Assembly (NCBI GenBank): GCA_035457705.1
Contig: DATIBD010000064.1
Location: 164,383-228,382 of the forward strand
Source of the DNA: DASPGQ01 sp035457705
Lineage (GTDB): Bacteria; Acidobacteriota; Vicinamibacteria; Marinacidobacterales; SMYC01
Length of the DNA: 64,000 nt
Direction: 5' to 3'
Shown here piece by piece: positions 38,111 through 45,725 of the stretch. Position numbers and translations under genes: made by a program. A model generated the notes under the pieces. The model searched no databases and was not told where the DNA came from. It saw only the letters and a program-made list of their open reading frames with translations. The first letter of the stretch is position 1, and each line of letters begins with the position of its first letter.

Positions 38111-40564
38111 ATGGAGAACCTGCTGCAGGATGCCCGTTACGCGCTCCGAGGGTGGTTGAGACGGCCCGGCTTCACCGCCCTCATCATCGTCACGCTTGCA
38201 CTCGGGATCGGAGCCAATAGCGCTGTCTTCAGTGTCATAGACGGCGTGCTCCTCCGACCGCTTCCCTATCCGGACCCCCAGCAGCTTGTGCTGATTCGGA
38301 CAGAGCTCCCTGAGCAAGGAGGTCTCTTCCCGAAGAGCTCGGGCCCGGAGATACTCGATTTGAAGGAGCGGGCCGGGTCGCTCGAGACGATCGGAGCCAT
38401 CTGGGCGCGTCCCGCAGCGCTGACCGACGACGAAAGCGAGCCCGAGGAGATCGAGATGGGCTTCGTGACCGCGGGGTTCCTCTCCGTGCTCGGCGTAGAG
38501 CCTCTTCTGGGGCGCGACATCTCTCCCGAGGAGGACGTCCTTGGCGCGCCTCAAGTCATCGTGCTGAGCCACGGTCTGTGGCAGCGTCGCTATGGCGGCC
38601 AGACGGACGTCGTTGGCAAAACGATCGAAATGGACGGCATCTCTCACACCGTGGTCGGAGTGATGCCCGAGCGGTTCGCCATGTGGATGCCTCCTGACTC
38701 CGGAGTGCCGAAGTCCCTCCAAGCCTGGGTACCTTGGGGTGGGGGGTACGAAGAAATGTCGCGATCGTTTCGGGTCTTCACCGTGGTGGGACGGCTTCGG
38801 CCGGAGCTCGACGTGGAGAAGGCGCGCTCCGAGCTCTCGGACATCGCAGTCCGCATCGCGGCGGACTTCTCGGCGGACTACGAGCGGTCGGGCTTTCGGT
38901 TGCACCTAGAGCCGCTTCACGACGACGTGACGGCGCCGGTCCGCCCCGCGCTTCTGGTCCTCTGGGCGACGGTTGGCTTCGTGCTGCTCATCGCCTGCGC
39001 GAACGTTACGAACCTGCTTCTTGTTCGTGCGACGGGAATGGAGCGGGAGATGGTGCTGCGAACCGCGCTCGGCGCCAGCCGACGTCGCGTGATGAGACAG
39101 GTCGTCACCGAGAGCATGCTTCTCGCCGCGCTCGGCGGCGCTCTCGGCCTGGTTTTGGCACGATGGGGCATCGTCGCCCTGGAATGGCTCCGTCCGGGAG
39201 AGCTTCCGCGCCTGGAGGAGGTCGACGTGGGCGTCCGCGCGGTTCTCTTCGCGACCGTGGCCGTTACCCTTGCCGGAGCTGTCATCGGGCTGCTCGCAGC
39301 CTTTCATCTGTCGCCGGGCCAGCTCCCAACCGGGCTCAAAGGGCGTTCCATCGGTGAAGGGGCCCGCCATCGCCTTCGGGGAATGCTCGTCGTGGGTGAG
39401 GTTGCGCTAGCGCTCGTGCTTCTGGTGGGTGCGGGACTGCTCTTCAAGACCTTCGTCTCGCTTTCCAGCGCCGAGCTTGGATACCGGACCGAGGGAGTCA
39501 CCACCTTGAAGCTGTCGCTCATCGACTCCGCGTACTCGTACCGGGACCCCGCCAAGATCGCCGGTTTCTATCGGTCGCTCGTCGAAAGGGTTTCCGAGCG
39601 CTCGGGCGTCACCGCGGTGGGCGCATCGACACAGCTTCCACTCGATGGCTTTTCGAACCGCACCGCGCCCTACGCCTACGAGACCGAAGACGACATCATC
39701 GAATGGGACACGGTCACGGCAGACTACCGTACCGTAACTCCTGGGTTTCTCGAAGCCCTCGGAGTCCCGTTGCTCGAGGGAAGGCTGTTCGATTGGACGG
39801 ACGATATGGATCATCCGAACGTCGTCGTGGTCGACGAGAAGCTTGCGGCGCTCGCCTGGCCCCTACAGCCCGCCGTCGGCAAACGCCTTCAGGTGCTCAC
39901 TTTCCTCCACGGTGAGTTTCGTCCGACCTGGAGCGAAGTGATCGGCGTCGTGGGGCATGTACGCAATCACCCCGGGATCGACGGCCCAGAGCAGGTGTTT
40001 CTGCCACAGTCTCAGTCGCCGCAACGCACGATGACCCTCGCCGTCCGGAGCGGGCTTCCGGTCGAGACCTTGTCGACGGCGATTCGAGCCGAAGTCGCCC
40101 GCCTCGAGCCTACGCAGCCCATCCACGCGATCCAACCGATGGAGGAATACCGCGCGGGTGCGGTCGCCGAGAACCGGTTCACGATGTTGGCCCTCGGAGC
40201 GTTCTCGTCCGTCGCTCTGGTTCTCGCTTCCCTCGGCCTCTACGGCACCATCGCCTTCACCGTCGGCCGGCGGACTCGTGAGATCGGAATCCGTCTCGCG
40301 CTCGGCGCAACGCCCCGCGATATCTTGAGGGACGTCCTGGCGCAGGGACTCCGGCTCGTCGGCGCCGGACTCGTCCTCGGAATGGCCCTCGCCCTGACGT
40401 TCACACGGGTCCTCGAGGGTCTGCTGTTCGGTGTCTCTTCCAGGGATCCGCTCACGTTCGTGGCCATGCCGCTGCTGCTCGTCGCGGTCGCCTTAGCGGC
40501 GTGCTATCTTCCCGGCCGACGTGCCGCTTCGTCGCACCCTGCCATGGCGCTCCGAGAGGAGTGA
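38111..40564 (+). CDS. Second ADOP-type MacB/FtsX permease
   Basis: 817 residues without the ADOP N-terminal head, starting directly with the permease unit: ARYALRGWLRRPGFTALIIVTLALGIGANSAVFSVIDGVLLRPLPYPDP. Two MacB-PCD/FtsX units follow. The first FtsX bundle is about 275-405 (VRPALLVLWATVGFVLLIACANVTNLLLVRATG) and the second about 695-815 (FTMLALGAFSSVALVLASLGLYGTIAFTVGRRTREIGIRLALGATPRDIL). The conserved motif RTREIGIRLALGA is intact. No padR and no ATPase subunit are adjacent. Its last 61 bases overlap the convergent DUF1445 gene. It is about 9 kb from the first ADOP gene and clearly related but not identical. Confidence 0.9.
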   Translation: MENLLQDARYALRGWLRRPGFTALIIVTLALGIGANSAVFSVIDGVLLRPLPYPDPQQLVLIRTELPEQGGLFPKSSGPEILDLKERAGSLETIGAIWARPAALTDDESEPEEIEMGFVTAGFLSVLGVEPLLGRDISPEEDVLGAPQVIVLSHGLWQRRYGGQTDVVGKTIEMDGISHTVVGVMPERFAMWMPPDSGVPKSLQAWVPWGGGYEEMSRSFRVFTVVGRLRPELDVEKARSELSDIAVRIAADFSADYERSGFRLHLEPLHDDVTAPVRPALLVLWATVGFVLLIACANVTNLLLVRATGMEREMVLRTALGASRRRVMRQVVTESMLLAALGGALGLVLARWGIVALEWLRPGELPRLEEVDVGVRAVLFATVAVTLAGAVIGLLAAFHLSPGQLPTGLKGRSIGEGARHRLRGMLVVGEVALALVLLVGAGLLFKTFVSLSSAELGYRTEGVTTLKLSLIDSAYSYRDPAKIAGFYRSLVERVSERSGVTAVGASTQLPLDGFSNRTAPYAYETEDDIIEWDTVTADYRTVTPGFLEALGVPLLEGRLFDWTDDMDHPNVVVVDEKLAALAWPLQPAVGKRLQVLTFLHGEFRPTWSEVIGVVGHVRNHPGIDGPEQVFLPQSQSPQRTMTLAVRSGLPVETLSTAIRAEVARLEPTQPIHAIQPMEEYRAGAVAENRFTMLALGAFSSVALVLASLGLYGTIAFTVGRRTREIGIRLALGATPRDILRDVLAQGLRLVGAGLVLGMALALTFTRVLEGLLFGVSSRDPLTFVAMPLLLVAVALAACYLPGRRAASSHPAMALREE

Positions 40565-41331
40565 ACGGTCAGGTCGGTCAGGAACATGTGACCGGGAGCG
40601 TGGGTGATGAGAAGATCCGGCCGGGCAGCGACCGCGGCCATCATCGCCGTGACGCCACATCCCCAGAAAACAGGCACCTCTCCGTCGAGAACGCTGACCG
40701 GCTCTCCGAAATCGGGCTCGGCAATTCGCGCGATTCCGATGGCGCTCGGATCGCCGCTGTGAATCGGGGCCCCGTGTGAGAGGGGGAAGCGGCTCGTAAT
40801 CTCGTAGACATCCGACACGCGGCTTTGTTCCACCGGCCTCATGGAAACGACGAGAGGGCCAGAGAAGCCACCCGCGCTTTGGCAGCGGCGGTTCGTGACG
40901 TACATCGGCACCACATTGCCCTCGTCCTGATGGCGAAGCGGGATCCCCGCTCCGGCTAGCGCATGCTCGAAGGTGAAGCTGCAACCCAGCAGAAAGCTCA
41001 CGAGATCCTCGCGCCAGACCGCGACGACGTCGGTCGGCTCGGCGACGAGCTCGCCGTGGCGATAGACGCGATATCTCGGTACGTCGGTTCGAATGTCCGC
41101 GGTGGGAGCGCTCGCCCGGGGAACGAGCCCACCGGGTTCCGTTTGCTCGATCAATGGACAGGGGCGGGAGTTTCGCTCGCAAAAGAGACGAAAATCCGCC
41201 GCATGGCGCTCGGGAACGACGACGAGGTTCGCCTGGACGAAACGGGGACAAAGCCCGGAAGTGCTCGCACGAAACGCTCCCGACCGTATCCTGGCACGAA
41301 GCGCTCGGAGCTCAGGATCCAATCGTCCCAC
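40504..41331 (-). CDS. Putative hydro-lyase / D-glutamate cyclase-like protein (DUF1445 family)
   Basis: 275 residues. The family pattern is LRARIRSGAFRASTSGLCPRFVQANLVVVP, VAVWREDLVSFLLGCSFTFEHAL, NVVPMYVTNRRCQSAGGFSGPLVVSMRP, HGAPIHSGDPSAIGI, VPVFWGCGVTAMMAA and ITHAPGHMFLTDL. DUF1445 members are usually about 260 residues and end just after APGHMFVTDL. Here about 17 extra residues read into the antisense strand of the ADOP permease, giving a 61-base tail-to-tail overlap. The reaction is inferred: human and bacterial relatives act as D-glutamate cyclases or unspecified hydro-lyases. Confidence 0.88.
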   Translation of the reverse strand: MGRLDPELRALRARIRSGAFRASTSGLCPRFVQANLVVVPERHAADFRLFCERNSRPCPLIEQTEPGGLVPRASAPTADIRTDVPRYRVYRHGELVAEPTDVVAVWREDLVSFLLGCSFTFEHALAGAGIPLRHQDEGNVVPMYVTNRRCQSAGGFSGPLVVSMRPVEQSRVSDVYEITSRFPLSHGAPIHSGDPSAIGIARIAEPDFGEPVSVLDGEVPVFWGCGVTAMMAAVAARPDLLITHAPGHMFLTDLTVHSSRSAMAGCDEAARRPGR

Positions 41332-41345
41332 CCTCTTTAGTACTC

Positions 41346-41447
41346 AATGCCGTGGCGGGACCCGTAATCGATCGTGCCGCCTCGGCGATTGCGCCGGGCT
41401 CGCTCCGCTCGCGCGGGCTGGGCCGTAATTTTTCATCAGCCTGCTCG
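41346..41447. repeat. Dispersed intergenic repeat, family 2, copy 2
   Basis: Block A (41346-41374) and block B (41413-41447) correspond to 11207-11235 and 11361-11394, in the same orientation. Both copies lie after the start of a minus-strand gene and before the end of the next minus-strand gene. The centre is shorter here (38 bases) and includes GCTCCGCTCGCGCGGGC-type short repeats. Confidence 0.75.
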
Positions 41448-41499
41448 ACGAGGATCCTGGTTCCCCTCCGCCGTCCCCGATGTCATCGACGCAAAAACG

Positions 41500-42675
41500 T
41501 CATTTGGCGAGACGATTGTATCGTCTCAGAACTTCCCGGAGCGCGTCGTGGGATATGGCTTCCACTCGATGCCCGTCCCGCCCCACCATCGTTCTCGCCG
41601 CAACGAGCGCGTTGACGATGGCTTCCTCGACCGATTCCACCGTTCCGGAAAAGATCGGATTGAGTTTTCCGTTGGGAAGCATCGTCACCGAGACCTCCGC
41701 GTCCGAAGCCGCCGCCCCCGAGTTCGCCGTCGAGAAGGCAATGAAAATATCTCCCGACCCATTGCCCGAGGTGCCACCGGTGCGCGCGATACCCATCGAG
41801 GCGCGCCGGGCGAGCCTCTTGAGCTGATGAGGCAGGAGCGGGGCATCGGTGCCAACGACGATGATGATTGAGCCCAGGTCTTGACCGTCTTCCCGCCCGA
41901 CGACACCCGCCTCGATTTCGCGTCCGACGGGAGCTCCGGCAATCAGGAGCTGCTCGCGACTCCCGAAGTTCGCCTGAACCAGGGCAGCGACCGTGTAGCC
42001 GCCCTCGACGACGCGCGACGCAGTGCCGATCCCCCCCTTGAACCCGTAGCAGATCATACCCGTCCCGCCGCCCACGGCGCCTTCTTCGACGCGCCCCGAG
42101 CTCGCTTGGGCGAGCGCTTGCTCCACGTGCTCTCCGCGGACGTGAAAACCGTTGATGTCGTTGAGATGGCCGTCGTAGGTCTCGGCGACGACCGGCAAGG
42201 ACCAGGGCTGATGGAGGAGACCGTTGTTCGCCTGCCACGAGATGATCGCGTCCCGGACCACCCCGACACTGTGCGTGTTCGTGATCGCGATGGGTCCTTC
42301 GAGAAACCCCGACTCTTCGATCCAGGTCGTTCCGGTCATCTCGCCGTTTCCATTGAGGGAGAACCACCCGGCGAAGACCGGGGCGTTCGCTCCCCGACCG
42401 CGCGGCAAGATGACCGTGACTCCGGTCCTCACGGGCCCCCTGCCGACTTCCAGCGCGCCCTCGCCCTCGATGAGGGTGACGTGGCCCACCTCGACGCCCG
42501 CGAGGTCGGTGATGGCGTTGAGGGCACCTGGCGTGCCCTGGAAAGGAACGCCGAGATCGCGGGCTCGGGGCTGGGTAAAGGTTTCGGCAGCAACCATCAT
42601 CGCGATCGCGGCGGTTGCGGCCGTTCGCCTACTGGAGGACCCAGGCGCTCGTCTCCATGTCCCACAGATACTCAT
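41500..42675 (-). CDS. P1-family (DmpA-like, S58) aminopeptidase
   Basis: About 391 residues from the ATG at 42675. That start gives a short Arg-rich then hydrophobic N-terminus (RRTAATAAIAMMVAA), a possible export signal. ATG 42708 and ATG 42600 are alternatives. The P1/DmpA core is RARDLGVPFQGTPGALNAITDLAGVEVGHVTL, GWFSLNGNGEMTGTTWIEESG, PIAITNTHSVGVV, and the autocleavage region CYGFKGGIGTASRVV, where chains split before the Thr/Ser nucleophile. C-terminal metal-free barrel strands are normal. These Ntn-hydrolases remove N-terminal D- or L-amino acids or beta-peptides. The start overlaps the 3' end of a small lipoprotein gene by 47 bases, so the two are probably co-transcribed. Confidence 0.85.
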   Translation of the reverse strand: MSICGTWRRAPGSSSRRTAATAAIAMMVAAETFTQPRARDLGVPFQGTPGALNAITDLAGVEVGHVTLIEGEGALEVGRGPVRTGVTVILPRGRGANAPVFAGWFSLNGNGEMTGTTWIEESGFLEGPIAITNTHSVGVVRDAIISWQANNGLLHQPWSLPVVAETYDGHLNDINGFHVRGEHVEQALAQASSGRVEEGAVGGGTGMICYGFKGGIGTASRVVEGGYTVAALVQANFGSREQLLIAGAPVGREIEAGVVGREDGQDLGSIIIVVGTDAPLLPHQLKRLARRASMGIARTGGTSGNGSGDIFIAFSTANSGAAASDAEVSVTMLPNGKLNPIFSGTVESVEEAIVNALVAARTMVGRDGHRVEAISHDALREVLRRYNRLAK

Positions 42676-42991
42676 AGCTTCTCTCGAACCGATCGGTGGC
42701 GTAGCCATCGAGCTCGGGCGTCTTGCTCTCCACGATGAATCGAATCGTACCGGCGTAGGGTCGGGCCGCGTCTCCCGGCACCGGACGGACCTCGACCGAT
42801 TCGATCGTCCAGGTGATCTTCACGCCGAGGCTGGGGTTCACATCCGCCTCCGCCTCGCGTTTTTCCGCCTCCGCGATCTCTCTCAAGGCGGCCTCGACGT
42901 CGGTTTGGGGCGGCGGGGACTTGGAGATTGCGGAACAGCCGGAATGGGCCAAAACTGTGGCAATGAACAAAATGGTGTTGGGACGCATCAC
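42629..42991 (-). CDS. Small lipoprotein of unknown function
   Basis: 120 residues with a lipoprotein signal (MMRPNTILFIATVLAHSGC; Cys19, lipobox AHSGC). A charged helix follows (about 30-47, VEAALREIAEAEKREAEAD), then a beta-rich domain (VKITWTIESVEVRPVPGDAARPYAGTIRFIVESKT ... RFERSYEYLWDMETSAWVLQ). No family is recognised. It lies upstream of and overlaps the P1 peptidase gene, suggesting a joint envelope role. Confidence 0.65.
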   Translation of the reverse strand: MMRPNTILFIATVLAHSGCSAISKSPPPQTDVEAALREIAEAEKREAEADVNPSLGVKITWTIESVEVRPVPGDAARPYAGTIRFIVESKTPELDGYATDRFERSYEYLWDMETSAWVLQ

Positions 42992-43097
42992 GAAGAGGCT
43001 AGCAGCGAGACCGCATGGAATTCAACCGAACGGGCACGAGTCGCGTTGGACGCCCGGGATGTTGAAAACGAAGCAACCTTTTTGAAGGCGTACAAGG

Positions 43098-43159
43098 CGA
43101 CGTCAACCGTCGAGAGTCGACAGATGGCTGCTCGGGGTTTTTCTCGGCTGTTGACTGCC
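43098..43159. repeat. Dispersed palindromic repeat, family 1, copy 2
   Basis: It aligns with 10781-10841 read on the opposite strand. GTCGAGAGTCGACAGA is shared exactly, then TGCTCGG, TTTT and a degenerate GGCTGTTGACTGCC arm. The arms are imperfect here (GTCAACCGTCGAG with CTCGGCTGTTGAC). It lies between the aldehyde dehydrogenase 3' end and a divergent lipoprotein start. Confidence 0.7.
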
Positions 43160-43175
43160 AAATGTGAAGGTGAAG

Positions 43176-44624
43176 CTATGCCTTGGGCAGCCCACCGAAC
43201 GCAACGAGCTTCGTCTCGAGGTACTCCTCGAGACCCTCCTGGCCTGATTCGGAGCCGAGGCCGCTCGACTTCCATCCGGGGAAAGGCGCTTCGGTCGCTT
43301 GAGGCGCCCACTCGTTGACGCCGATCATGCCGAACTCGAGGCCCTCGTAACACCGGATGGCGGTGTGGATATCCCGGGTCCATACGTAGGCGGCGAGACC
43401 GTAGTCAGTACGATTCGCGGCAGCGATGGCTTCGTCGACGTCGTCGAACGATGCGATCGGCAGGACCGGCCCGAAAATCTCTTCGGAGAAGATCGGCAGA
43501 TCCGGCTGGACGCCGCTCAAGACAGTTGGCTCGAAAAAGAAACCTTGCTCGATTCCCCCGGGTCGAGAGCCTCCCGCGAGGACCGAGACACCTCGCGACC
43601 TCGCATCCACCACCATCGCCTCGACCCGCTCTCTTTGGGCCTGATTGATGAGCGGTCCGACGTCCGTCTCCGGCGAGAGCCCGTGACCGATTCTCAAGTT
43701 CTTCACCTGCGGAACGACTCTTTCCGAGAATTCCTCGGCGCAGCTCGCGTGAACGAAAAATCGCTGAGGCGAGATGCAGACCTGCCCCGCGTTGCGGAAC
43801 TTGGCGGACACAGCCGACCGGGCAACCAGGTCGAGGTCGGCGTCGGGAAAAATCAATACTGGGGCGTTTCCCCCGAGCTCGAGAGAGAGACGTTTGAACG
43901 TGCGGGACGCTCCGTCCATGAGGATACGTCCCACTCGCACACTCCCGGTGAAACTGATCTTCCGGCAAATCGGCGATTCGAGAAGAGCTTGCCCCATCGG
44001 GCCAGGCTCGCCATTGACCAAATTCAACACTCCGGCGGGCAGCTCCACTTCGTGCAGCACGTTCGCCAGCTCCATCGCCGTTAGTGGTGTGTATTCCGAA
44101 GGTCGTGCGACCACGGTGCAGCCCGCGGCCAGAGCGGCGGCCCAAGCTCGTACTGGGTTGTAGGCGGGAAAATTCCATGCGGTGATGACGCCCACGACGC
44201 CGATCGGCTGCTTGAGCACCATCATGCGCTTCGACGCGACTCGCGAGGGAATCACCCGCCCATAGGCCCGCTTCGCCTCTTCGCCGAACCACTCGAAGAG
44301 GTCGGCCGCGACCTGCCACTCCCCCTTCGCCTGAGCGAGCGGCTTTCCGCTTTCCCCAACCGTGACCTCGGCCAGTCGCTCCACGCGGCTGCGAATCCGA
44401 TCGGCGGCGTTTCTCAGGTAAGAGGCTCGAGTGTATGCCGTGGCGCGGGACCACGCCGGGAGCGCTTGCTCGGCGCTGTCCAGAGCCAAGCGGCAGTCCG
44501 TGCCGTCTCCGAACGGGACCGTAACGATGGCGAGCTCGGTGGCCGGGTCGATGACGTCCCACGTGCCTCCATGGGAGGCGTCGACCCACGCGCCTCCGAT
44601 GTACTGTTTGTAAACGGAGCTCAC
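43176..44624 (-). CDS. NAD(P)-dependent aldehyde dehydrogenase, succinate-semialdehyde type
   Basis: 482 residues, the usual ALDH length. Cofactor and catalytic landmarks are VITAWNFPAYNPVRAWAAALAAGCT (148-170), FTGSVRVGRILM, the general base Glu249 in LSLELGGNAPV and catalytic Cys283 in NAGQVCISPQR. FSEEIFGPVLPI and GMIGVNEWAPQATEAPFPGWKSSGLGSESGQEGLEEYLETK complete the C-terminus. The last block and overall likeness fit succinate-semialdehyde dehydrogenase (GabD-like), which feeds succinate into the TCA cycle, but related semialdehydes are possible. It lies near the NAD-glutamate dehydrogenase, so a role in glutamate/GABA breakdown is plausible. Confidence 0.88.
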   Translation of the reverse strand: MSSVYKQYIGGAWVDASHGGTWDVIDPATELAIVTVPFGDGTDCRLALDSAEQALPAWSRATAYTRASYLRNAADRIRSRVERLAEVTVGESGKPLAQAKGEWQVAADLFEWFGEEAKRAYGRVIPSRVASKRMMVLKQPIGVVGVITAWNFPAYNPVRAWAAALAAGCTVVARPSEYTPLTAMELANVLHEVELPAGVLNLVNGEPGPMGQALLESPICRKISFTGSVRVGRILMDGASRTFKRLSLELGGNAPVLIFPDADLDLVARSAVSAKFRNAGQVCISPQRFFVHASCAEEFSERVVPQVKNLRIGHGLSPETDVGPLINQAQRERVEAMVVDARSRGVSVLAGGSRPGGIEQGFFFEPTVLSGVQPDLPIFSEEIFGPVLPIASFDDVDEAIAAANRTDYGLAAYVWTRDIHTAIRCYEGLEFGMIGVNEWAPQATEAPFPGWKSSGLGSESGQEGLEEYLETKLVAFGGLPKA

Positions 44625-44646
44625 GCCCCCATGTTACAACGAAGAG

Positions 44647-45351
44647 TCAGTGGCCTGGCAGGAACTCGGACAGCTCACCCACGACGACGGAGAATGCGTC
44701 GTGGTCCGCGCGATCCGCGGTGCGGCCGGCGGCGACGGCCATGGTCACTTTTCCGCCGTGATCGCTCAACCGGCGCGCGCAGGCTCGTATCGTGGCGCTC
44801 GACATGAAGAGGTAGTCGACGAGAATGACGGGTACGGTCGGATCCAGCCAGCGGATCACGGCCAGATTCTCGTACAGCTCGGAACAACTGGCCGGACGCA
44901 GGCTCGGCGGCGTCATCGGTTTCTTCCAGCGAAGCGCATCGACCACGTCGGCCTCGACGCCATGCGAAGCGATCGAGATGGCGAGCAGCATCGTCCATGG
45001 CGCTCCGGTCGACTCCACCGTCGACCGCAGGGTGGGAACGGGAACGAGAGCGAGGGGCGACTTTTCGGAGCTCGACGCCAGGTAGCTGGCGACCATCTCT
45101 CCGAACCAATCGATGGAGTCATCCGCGTTCGCTCGAGTGAGGAATCGTTCCTCGCTGCCAACCGGTATCGGAGACGAGCCATGAAGCTTTTCCCCCCGGA
45201 GCGCGAGAAGGAAATTACGCACGTCGCGGTGCCTCGGGGTCTGCATGGCCTTGTTGGGAACGTAGGTGGAAAAGCACACCACCCGCATCGGGCCGCCCGC
45301 GGCCGAGCTGTGGGCAAATCGACCTCGTGGTACCGATTCGTGGATTCGCAT
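44647..45351 (-). CDS. Phosphoribosyltransferase-fold protein with a degenerate PRPP loop
   Basis: 234 residues from the ATG at 45351, preferred over the longer frame because GGAGGAG lies 7 bases upstream. Its layout resembles a type I phosphoribosyltransferase: ALVPVPTLRSTVES (ligand loop), ADVVDALRWKKP, then VPVILVDYLFMSSATIRACARRLSDHGGKVTMAVAAGRT. In active enzymes the last block reads DD..TSGAT; here the second acid is Tyr and TSG is MSS, so PRPP binding is doubtful. I infer a ComF-like or pseudo-PRT protein of unknown role. It is upstream of the aldehyde dehydrogenase, 22 bases apart, on the same strand. Confidence 0.55.
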   Translation of the reverse strand: MRIHESVPRGRFAHSSAAGGPMRVVCFSTYVPNKAMQTPRHRDVRNFLLALRGEKLHGSSPIPVGSEERFLTRANADDSIDWFGEMVASYLASSSEKSPLALVPVPTLRSTVESTGAPWTMLLAISIASHGVEADVVDALRWKKPMTPPSLRPASCSELYENLAVIRWLDPTVPVILVDYLFMSSATIRACARRLSDHGGKVTMAVAAGRTADRADHDAFSVVVGELSEFLPGH

Positions 45352-45725
45352 CTGCTTGCTCCTCCAGAACCGAGGACATGAGGGAAGTCGTCGGCGCGTC
45401 GCCAATCAGAGGGTTGGGAAATTCAACAGTACGTTCTTCCCCCATAGCTGTCAAGGAGATTCTTCTCGGATCCAGAACAAAATGAACAACTTAACCCCTA
45501 GCAGATGGCTCAGCGGTGGGAAATGGCCCCCATGCTCTTGCCTTTCTGATCGCAGGGATATCCCCGGCTATACCGCAATGGAATCGGCCATGGTGGATGG
45601 CGAACCGCGCGAGCCCGTGATGCCGCCTACTTGGCCGGTGTTTCCTTCCGGTGCACCGCAGGCTGATTGACCCCTGTCGGCCATCGCCCTACAAGGACCT
45701 TATTCGACGGCGCCGATTTTGCCCC
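45352..45725. other. Intergenic region with no clear gene
   Basis: About 370 bases. An open plus-strand frame (45266-45670) runs through but is mainly antisense to the upstream gene's start. Its end (VDGEPREPVMPPTWPVFPSG) has no domain I recognise. The middle (45410-45500) is AT-richer and should carry the promoter for the minus-strand gene on its left. Confidence 0.45.
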
